From Lysobacteraceae bacterium UBA6001 (lineage in GTDB: Bacteria; Pseudomonadota; Gammaproteobacteria; Xanthomonadales; Xanthomonadaceae), in NCBI GenBank assembly GCA_002429615.1, contig DJAN01000251.1, forward strand, positions 1-10,936: 10,936 nt of DNA, in the 5' to 3' direction. Shown here in pieces: positions 6,506-10,936 of this stretch (position 1 is the stretch's first letter; each line of letters opens with the position of its first letter). The notes beneath the pieces are model-generated. The model was given only the letters and a program-made list of their open reading frames with translations. It made no database searches and was not told the origin of the DNA. The position numbers were made by a program, and so were the translations under genes.

Positions 6506-8450
6506 GTCTCCCGCGCTTTCCGCCCACGCCCGTGCCTGGCTCGCGGCCACCACTGGCCTGTGCCTGCTGCCACTGCTGCTGCAGTTGCCGGCGCTGCTGG
6601 CCTGGGTATTCGCCGCCGCCGCGCTGCTGACCGTGGCCCTGGCCTGGCGACGCGCGGTGCCGGCACCGCTGCGCCTGCTGCTGCTGCTGGCGATGCTGGC
6701 CGCCGTGTACTGGCAGGCCGGCCTGCGCTTCGGCCGCGACACCGGCTGCGCCCTGCTGGCGGCGATGCTGGCGATCAAATCGACCGAACTGCGCACCTTG
6801 CGCGATGGCCGCAGCCTGCTCGGCTTCGGCCTGTTCGCGCCGTTCTCCGCCTTCCTGCTCGACCAGGGCCCGCTGACCACCGTGCTGGCCCTGCTGGCGG
6901 TGCTCGCCTCGGTGCTGTGCATGGCGCAGCTGGCCGACGCCGAATCGCACACGCCGGTGCCGGACTGGCGCGAACAGATGCGCGTGCTGCGCCGGCTGAC
7001 GGTGATCGGGCTGCCGCTGGCATTGGCGGCATTCTGGCTGTTCCCGCGCCTGGGCTCGCCGCTATGGGGCATCCCCGAACGGACGATGTCGCGGCCCGGC
7101 TTGTCGGACAAGATGTCGCCCGGGCAGTGGATCGACCTGATGGGCGACGACTCCCCGGCGCTGCGCGTGCAGTTCCTCGGCGACGTGCCGCCGCCGCAGC
7201 AGCGCTACTGGCGTGGCCCGGTGTTGACCGACTTCGACGGCAGCGACTGGACCGCCTCGCGCCTGCGCCAGGGCACACCGGTGCCGGCGGTGCGCTCCGG
7301 GCCGGCACGCTGGTCGTACCAGATTGACTACGAAGCCACCGATGACCGGCGCCTGGTCGCGCTGGACCTGCCGCTGCAGGCACCGGCCGGCACCCAGCTG
7401 AGCGCGGACTACGAACTGCTCAGCCACCAGCCGCTGACCGGACTGACCCGCTGGCGGCTGGCATCCTCGCCGCCACAGGCCTTCGAGGCGAACCTGCCGC
7501 CGGCGCTGCGTCGCGCCGCCTTGCAGCTGCCGCGCGGCTACAACCCGCGCACGCTCACCCTCGGGCAGAAATGGCGGCAGGAAGCCGGCCAGAACGACGC
7601 GGCCATCGTGCGCCGGGCGATGGACTGGATCCACGCCGAGTTCGCCTACACGCTGGAGACACCGCCGCTGGGCCACGACGGCGTCGACGAATTCCTGTTC
7701 GAGTACAAGCGCGGGTTCTGTGAACATTTCAGCTCCGCTTTCGTGGTGCTGATGCGCGCGGCCGGCATCCCGGCGCGCGTGGTGACCGGGTATGCCGGCG
7801 GCGTGCGCAATCCGATCGGCGGCTACTGGGTGGTGCGCCGCCTGGACGCCCATGCCTGGGCCGAGGTGTGGCTGGCCGGGCGTGGCTGGGTACGGGTCGA
7901 CCCGACCGCTGCGATCGCACCGGAGCGCGTCTACGACACCCTCGAAAACCGCCTGTCGCAGCAGGACGGCGCGGCCACGCAGATCGACGCGCGCTGGGCG
8001 GGCAATGTCGGCGACTGGCTGCGCCGCAGCTGGAACGAGATGGTGCTGTCGTTCAATGCCGACCGCCAGCAGCACCTGCTGCGGCCCCTTGGCATCGAGC
8101 GGCTGGAGCCGGCGCAGCTCACCGCGCTGTTCGTCTGCGCCGCGCTGCTGGCGCTGGGCTGGATGGCCTGGCTGCTGGCCCGTGGCGAACGCGAGCGCGA
8201 TCCCCTGCTGCGCGCGTGGCACCGGCTCGGCCGCCGCTATGCGCGGCACGGCCTGGCACGCGAACCCCACGAGCCGGCGCTGGACTGGGCGGCCCGGGTC
8301 GACCGGGAACTTGTCGACCCCGCCCTGGTCGTACTCAGCCGACGTTTCGCCGAAGCGCGCTACGCTGCCGACGTCGCCGACAGCGCACGCCGGCAACTGA
8401 TCAAAGACCTGCACCAACATCGTCCGAACACCGGAGCTTCGTCGCCATGA
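6498..8450 (+). CDS. tgpA: TgpA-type transglutaminase-like membrane protein
   Basis: 650 residues. About six or seven hydrophobic segments fill residues 12-200, then a periplasmic region to about 540, one membrane segment at about 541-562 and a cytoplasmic tail resembling DUF4129. The periplasmic part carries a transglutaminase-like core with an apparently intact triad: C408 in RGFCEHFSSAF, H452 in LDAHAWAEVW, D468 in WVRVDPTAA. In Pseudomonas aeruginosa the homologue TgpA is an essential protein with such a periplasmic domain; the natural substrate is not established, and either a protease/peptidase or a crosslinking activity is possible. The start ATG 6498 overlaps the DUF58 stop by 8 bases; the frame is open upstream to 5886, but that part is a shadow of DUF58. 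No clear Shine-Dalgarno precedes it, consistent with coupling. The stop overlaps the lipoprotein start (ATGA). The symbol is by similarity to P. aeruginosa. Confidence 0.92.
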   Translation: MRESPALSAHARAWLAATTGLCLLPLLLQLPALLAWVFAAAALLTVALAWRRAVPAPLRLLLLLAMLAAVYWQAGLRFGRDTGCALLAAMLAIKSTELRTLRDGRSLLGFGLFAPFSAFLLDQGPLTTVLALLAVLASVLCMAQLADAESHTPVPDWREQMRVLRRLTVIGLPLALAAFWLFPRLGSPLWGIPERTMSRPGLSDKMSPGQWIDLMGDDSPALRVQFLGDVPPPQQRYWRGPVLTDFDGSDWTASRLRQGTPVPAVRSGPARWSYQIDYEATDDRRLVALDLPLQAPAGTQLSADYELLSHQPLTGLTRWRLASSPPQAFEANLPPALRRAALQLPRGYNPRTLTLGQKWRQEAGQNDAAIVRRAMDWIHAEFAYTLETPPLGHDGVDEFLFEYKRGFCEHFSSAFVVLMRAAGIPARVVTGYAGGVRNPIGGYWVVRRLDAHAWAEVWLAGRGWVRVDPTAAIAPERVYDTLENRLSQQDGAATQIDARWAGNVGDWLRRSWNEMVLSFNADRQQHLLRPLGIERLEPAQLTALFVCAALLALGWMAWLLARGERERDPLLRAWHRLGRRYARHGLAREPHEPALDWAARVDRELVDPALVVLSRRFAEARYAADVADSARRQLIKDLHQHRPNTGASSP

Positions 8451-8968
8451 ACATCCGTTTGGTACTTCCTTTCATCGCCGCGCTGTCGTTGGCGGCGTGC
8501 GCCACCGCACCCAAGCCCCTGCAGGGGCAGTTCAATCCGGTCGCGCCGCGCGAAGCCGGCGCGCAGCCGGGCGCCCTGGTGCGCTGGGGCGGCAGCATCA
8601 TCGAGACCCGGCCCGGCCCGGACCAGACCTGCTTCCAGATGCTCGGCCGTCCGCTGGCCGGCACCGGCCGCCCGTCGAGCAGCGACAGCGATGCCAATGA
8701 CGGCCGCTTCATCGCCTGCCGCAACGGCTTCTACGACCCGGCGATCTTCCAGGCCGGCCGCGAGGTGACCTTCATCGGCAAGATCAGCGGCTACGAGAAC
8801 ACCCGCATCGGCGAGTTCGACTACCGCGTGCCGAAGATCGACGCCGACGTGGTGTACCTGTGGCCGGTGGTGCGCGAGGTGCAGGTGGTCGATCCGTGGG
8901 GTCCGTATGGCCCGTACGGCCCGTGGGGCCCGAGCCCGTGGTGGGGCCCGCGCTGGGGCTGGTGGTAA
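8447..8968 (+). CDS. Slp-family outer-membrane lipoprotein with Trp/Gly/Pro-rich C-terminus
   Basis: 173 residues. A lipoprotein signal peptide covers residues 1-17, with lipobox LAAC and acylated C18. Ala at +2 is not an inner-membrane retention signal, so outer-membrane delivery by Lol is expected. The body matches the Slp (starvation-inducible lipoprotein) family: ALVRWGGSIIETR (about 44-56), GRFIACRNGFYDPAIFQAGR, FIGKISGYE, IGEFDYRVPKIDADVVYLWP. The tail from 149 on is built of WGP/YGP units and is almost entirely Trp, Gly, Pro and Tyr. Function of Slp proteins is poorly known; Escherichia coli slp is induced in stationary phase. ATG 8447 overlaps the tgpA stop by 4 bases and has GGAG (8433-8436) 10 bases upstream; the open frame further upstream is a shadow of tgpA. 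The stop is TAA followed directly by an in-frame TGA. Last gene of the operon, followed by a terminator. Confidence 0.9.
   Translation: MNIRLVLPFIAALSLAACATAPKPLQGQFNPVAPREAGAQPGALVRWGGSIIETRPGPDQTCFQMLGRPLAGTGRPSSSDSDANDGRFIACRNGFYDPAIFQAGREVTFIGKISGYENTRIGEFDYRVPKIDADVVYLWPVVREVQVVDPWGPYGPYGPWGPSPWWGPRWGWW
8894..8965 (+). repeat. Degenerate 9-base coding repeat in the lipoprotein tail
   Basis: Codons of the form CCG-TGG/TAT/TAC-GGN follow one another and encode P150-W-G-P-Y-G-P-Y-G-P-W-G, then a looser P-W-W-G-P-R-W-G-W-W to the end. Such short tandem units can change copy number by slippage, so tail length may vary between strains (inference). Confidence 0.7.
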
Positions 8969-8980
8969 TGAGGGCGTGCT

Positions 8981-9002
8981 GCCCCCCTTAACAAAGGGGG
9001 GC
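8981..9002. repeat. Perfect 9-bp inverted repeat with AACA loop
   Basis: GCCCCCCTT (8981-8989) pairs perfectly with AAGGGGGGC (8994-9002) across AACA. It begins 12 bases after the lipoprotein stop, in the convergent gap. It has no T-run on the plus side, so it is not a classical terminator by itself. It could protect the mRNA 3' end, help termination of minus-strand transcripts coming from the HIT gene, or be one arm of a dispersed intergenic repeat. Confidence 0.75.
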
Positions 9003-9016
9003 TCTGCTCCAGCAGA
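9003..9016. repeat. Short inverted repeat TCTGCT-CC-AGCAGA
   Basis: Six-base arms with a two-base centre lie immediately after the C/G-rich hairpin. As RNA it would fold with a 5-bp stem and 4-base loop; as DNA it is a palindrome-like site. Its direct abutment to the neighbouring repeats suggests a single composite element rather than chance, but I cannot show that from one copy. Confidence 0.5.
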
Positions 9017-9021
9017 TTTGT

Positions 9022-9052
9022 CGACGCCGCCGCAAGGCGGCGTTGTCGTTTT
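9022..9052 (+). terminator. Rho-independent terminator of the moxR-DUF58-tgpA-slp operon
   Basis: An 8-bp perfect stem, ACGCCGCC (9024-9031) with GGCGGCGT (9036-9043), extended by a G-T and a C-G pair, encloses the stable tetraloop GCAA (9032-9035). TGTCGTTTT follows, with four T at 9049-9052. The T-run touches the stop codon of the convergent HIT gene. On the minus strand the same hairpin has no following T-run, so it seems oriented for plus-strand transcripts. Confidence 0.75.
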
Positions 9053-9408
9053 CAGCGGCCCGGGGCGCCGAAGTGGCCGAGCGGGGCGCCGGCCAGCAGG
9101 TGCAGGTGGATGTGGAAGACGGTCTGGCCGGCGTGCTCGCGGCAGTTCATCACGATGCGGTAGCCGTCCTGCGCCAGGCCCTCGCGGCGCGCGTACTCGG
9201 CCGCGGCCAGCGCCAGCTTGCCGATGAGCAAAGCCTGGTCCGGACGCACGTCGTCCAGGGTCGGGATCGCCTCGTGCTTGGGAATGAAGAGCACGTGCAC
9301 CGGCGCTTGCGGGGCGATGTCCTTGAAGCCCAGCACGTCGTCGTCTTCGTAGACGATGCTGGCGGGAATTTCGCGGCGGATGATCTTGCCGAAGATCGTG
9401 TCGGACAT
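9052..9408 (-). CDS. HIT-family (HinT-type) nucleotide phosphoramidase/hydrolase
   Basis: 118 residues, usual HinT length. The family signature HIHLHLL (99-105) is intact, with three histidines H99, H101 and H103, preceded by GQTVF. The N-terminus IFGKIIRREIPASIVYEDDD and the FIPKHEAIPTLDD segment are typical of the HinT/PKCI branch. These cytoplasmic homodimers hydrolyse adenosine phosphoramidates and aminoacyl-adenylates. ATG 9408 has GGAG (9420-9417) 8 bases upstream. The gene starts 24 bases after the recR stop on the same strand, so it is probably the last gene of the dnaX-ybaB-recR transcript, and it converges with the lipoprotein gene. Confidence 0.95.
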   Translation of the reverse strand: MSDTIFGKIIRREIPASIVYEDDDVLGFKDIAPQAPVHVLFIPKHEAIPTLDDVRPDQALLIGKLALAAAEYARREGLAQDGYRIVMNCREHAGQTVFHIHLHLLAGAPLGHFGAPGR

Positions 9409-9432
9409 GGGACGGGCTCCAGGAAGGAAACG

Positions 9433-10032
9433 TTACTCGGGCATCTCGCTGCGGCTGCCGAACGCATACGACAGCGTGCCGCGATCGACATATTCCAGCT
9501 CGCCGCCCAACGGCATGCCCTGGGTGAGCCGGCTCGGCCGCACGCGGTGCTGGCGCGCCAGCTGGCCCAGGTAATGCGCGGTGGCCTCGCCTTCGACGGT
9601 GGCGTTGGTGGCGATGATCAGCTCCTCGACCTCGCCCTGCCCCAGGCGTTCGGCGAGACGGTCCAGGCCGAGCTCGCGCGGACCGATGCCATCCAGCGGC
9701 GACAGCCGGCCCTGCAGCACGTAGTACAGGCCGCGGTAGCCGGTGGCGTGTTCGATCGCCAGGCGGTCGGCCGGTGATTCGACCACGCACAGCTGCTGGC
9801 GGTCACGGCTGCTGCTGGCGCAGATCGCGCACAGCGACTGCTCGCTGAAATCGCGGCACAGCGTGCAGTGGCCGATGCGCTGCATCGCCTCGGCCAGCAC
9901 TTCGGCCAGCCGACGGCCGCCCTCGCGCTCGCGCTCCAGCAGGTGGTAGGCCATGCGCTGGGCACTCTTCTGCCCGACGCCGGGCAGCACGCGCAGCGAC
10001 TCGATGAGTTGTTCGAGCAGGGACAGGCTCAT
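9433..10032 (-). CDS. recR: Recombination mediator protein RecR
   Basis: 199 residues, full family length. A helix-hairpin-helix LPGVGQKSAQR (16-26) is followed by a zinc finger with C56, C59, C68 and C71, then a Toprim domain starting at LCVVESPAD (81-89, E85), with the conserved IIATNATVEGEATAHYL and the C-terminal LTQGMPLGGELEYVDRGTL. RecR acts with RecF and RecO to load RecA on gapped single-stranded DNA coated with SSB. ATG 10032 has only a weak GGAT about 9 bases upstream; MSLSLLEQLIESLR is a normal RecR N-terminus. It follows ybaB after 52 bases containing a hairpin. Confidence 0.98.
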   Translation of the reverse strand: MSLSLLEQLIESLRVLPGVGQKSAQRMAYHLLEREREGGRRLAEVLAEAMQRIGHCTLCRDFSEQSLCAICASSSRDRQQLCVVESPADRLAIEHATGYRGLYYVLQGRLSPLDGIGPRELGLDRLAERLGQGEVEELIIATNATVEGEATAHYLGQLARQHRVRPSRLTQGMPLGGELEYVDRGTLSYAFGSRSEMPE

Positions 10033-10043
10033 GGCGTGGCGAT

Positions 10044-10068
10044 CCGCGCCGCGCGAACGGCGGCGCGG
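10044..10068. repeat. 9-bp perfect GC hairpin between ybaB and recR
   Basis: CCGCGCCGC (10044-10052) pairs with GCGGCGCGG (10060-10068) across a 7-base loop. It occupies half of the 52-base gap. No T-run follows on either strand, so it is unlikely to be an intrinsic terminator; it may shape the recR leader. In DNA this rich in G+C a chance hairpin is quite possible. Confidence 0.5.
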
Positions 10069-10084
10069 CGGCTCCGGTCAGGGA

Positions 10085-10405
10085 TCAGAACGGCAGCTTC
10101 ATGCCCGGCGGCAGCTGCATGCCGGCGGTGGCCGAACCCATGCGGTTCTTGGACTCGGCGTCGATCTTGTTGGAGGCATCGTTGAACGCCGCGGCGATCA
10201 GGTCCTCGGCCATTTCCGGATCGGCCAGCACGCTGGGGTCGATACGGACCTTGCGGCACTCCTTGGCACCGGTGAGGGTCACGCTGACCATGCCGCCGCC
10301 GGCGGTGCCGGTGACTTCAAGCTTGGCCAGTTCTTCCTGGGCGCGCTGCAGGTTCTCCTGCATCTTCTGCGCCTGTTGCATGAGTTGGGCGATGTTGCCG
10401 CGCAT
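10085..10405 (-). CDS. ybaB: YbaB/EbfC family nucleoid-associated protein
   Basis: 106 residues from ATG 10405. An N-terminal helix-rich [20 protein letters not shown] is followed by [18 protein letters not shown], the KVRIDPSVL strand, [11 protein letters not shown] and the conserved end [11 protein letters not shown]: all hallmarks of the YbaB/EbfC fold. These small homodimers bind DNA and are nearly always encoded between dnaX and recR, as here. A GTG at 10414 would overlap the dnaX stop by 4 bases (GTGA) and add three residues. I prefer ATG 10405, because [11 protein letters not shown] fits relatives as I remember them and an AGAG-type Shine-Dalgarno lies at a better distance. Confidence 0.96.
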   Translation of the reverse strand: MRGNIAQLMQQAQKMQENLQRAQEELAKLEVTGTAGGGMVSVTLTGAKECRKVRIDPSVLADPEMAEDLIAAAFNDASNKIDAESKNRMGSATAGMQLPPGMKLPF

Positions 10406-10410
10406 GGGGA

Positions 10411-10936
10411 TCACTCTTCGTAAGGACGGATGGAATCGGGCACGACGCGCGCGCCGTGCTGCTGGATCAGGTGCTGCACGTTCGGGTCGGCCATGAACGC
10501 CGCCTCGGCGGCGTCCTGGCGCTCGCCCTTCTGACGATGGGCGCGCTCGTGCAGGGTTTCGGCGCTGCTGGCGCCGGCTTCGATGACGATCTTCGGCGCC
10601 TGCCCGAGGGCCGGCTGCAGGGCCTGCGCCAGCTCGCCCAGCGAGCGGTCCGAGCGCAGGTATTCAAAGCCCGGGTCCAGGGCCAGGCGCAGCACACCCT
10701 CGCGATGCGAGATGAAGGCCGAATGCGCGGCGAGCTGGCGCGACGGACCGGACAACTGGGCATTGGCCACCACTTCCAGCCACTGCTCGGCGTCGGCGAT
10801 ACGCTCTTCGACCAGCGCATCCGCCGGTGCCGGTGCGGCACGCACCTGCTCGGGCGGCGGTGCCATCGCCATTTCCGGCATCACCGGGGCAGGCGCTGGC
10901 GCGGCGACGGCAGGCGCAGGCGCCGCGCGCACCGGC
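10411..10936 (-). CDS. dnaX: DNA polymerase III tau subunit, C-terminal part (5' end outside window)
   Basis: 174 residues of the C-terminus are visible; the ATPase domains are beyond the right edge. The visible start is an Ala/Pro-rich linker (about the first 45 residues), typical of the flexible region of tau. A compact domain follows: [36 protein letters not shown], then [18 protein letters not shown] and the final [20 protein letters not shown]. This is the tau domain that contacts the polymerase alpha subunit, so tau links the clamp loader to the polymerase. The stop is 5 bases before the ybaB ATG, or overlaps the alternative GTG. No frameshift signal for gamma lies in this part. The assignment rests on this domain and on the ybaB-recR context. 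Confidence 0.92.
   Translation of the reverse strand, partial: PVRAAPAPAVAAPAPAPVMPEMAMAPPPEQVRAAPAPADALVEERIADAEQWLEVVANAQLSGPSRQLAAHSAFISHREGVLRLALDPGFEYLRSDRSLGELAQALQPALGQAPKIVIEAGASSAETLHERAHRQKGERQDAAEAAFMADPNVQHLIQQHGARVVPDSIRPYEE

Noticed and set aside
5144..7111. 655-codon open frame on the minus strand across DUF58 and tgpA
   Set aside because: Composition switches between Ser-rich and Arg/Gln-rich, it crosses real gene borders, and it has no recognisable motif. It is a shadow of genes with intact catalytic motifs on the other strand.
8891..8965. Repeats in the lipoprotein tail as a possible CRISPR or regulatory array
   Set aside because: Units are in-frame codons for WGP/YGP, there are no spacers, and the frame ends in a proper stop.
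8360..9790. 476-codon open frame on the minus strand spanning slp, the terminator, HIT and recR
   Set aside because: It runs through two real genes of the same strand in another frame and through the hairpins; it reads as Arg/Pro/Ala-rich noise.
10411..10936. Possible dnaX programmed frameshift site
   Set aside because: No A-rich slippery run is present; the part normally carrying it would be further upstream, outside the window.

Overview
The window is about 70% G+C, fully coding-dense, and carries the dnaX-ybaB-recR order plus a MoxR/DUF58/transglutaminase operon. Codon use, protein wording (for example the YbaB and RecR sequences) and gene order suggest a gammaproteobacterium of the Xanthomonadaceae (Xanthomonas/Stenotrophomonas/Lysobacter type). 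The family-level call is fairly confident; I cannot name the genus from sequence alone. There is no phage, IS, CRISPR, tRNA or rRNA signal, and no gene-free stretch over 300 bases: the longest gap is 83 bases.

Region 1 (1-4532, minus strand) is a three-gene glycosyltransferase operon read right to left. It holds a GT39/ArnT-like GT-C membrane enzyme with a C-terminal beta-rich domain (2673-4532), a GT2 polyprenyl-phosphate sugar synthase-like protein (1680-2657), and a second polytopic GT-C/GT87-like membrane protein (1-1683) that starts at TTG inside the stop of the GT2 gene and runs off the left edge. Together they look like a module that charges a lipid carrier with a sugar and transfers the sugar to an acceptor on the periplasmic side. 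Sugar and acceptor are unknown.

Region 2 (4561-8968, plus strand) is a tightly packed operon: MoxR AAA+ ATPase, DUF58 membrane protein, TgpA-type transglutaminase membrane protein, and an Slp-family outer-membrane lipoprotein. The last three are joined by stop/start overlaps of 8 and 4 bases. The first three form a widespread envelope module. The lipoprotein is an additional partner here, with an unusual Trp/Gly/Pro tail. Regions 1 and 2 diverge from only 28 bases.

Region 3 (8969-9051) is a convergent gap filled with three inverted repeats, the last being a good intrinsic terminator for the plus-strand operon.

Region 4 (9052-10936, minus strand) is the housekeeping dnaX (3' end only), ybaB/ebfC, recR and a HinT-type HIT hydrolase: replication clamp loading, nucleoid DNA binding, recombinational repair and nucleotide hydrolysis.

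I found no clearly new defence, mobile or RNA system. The points most worth a second look are the uncharacterised glycosyltransferase triad, the lipoprotein coupled to the MoxR/DUF58/TgpA module, and the composite intergenic repeat.
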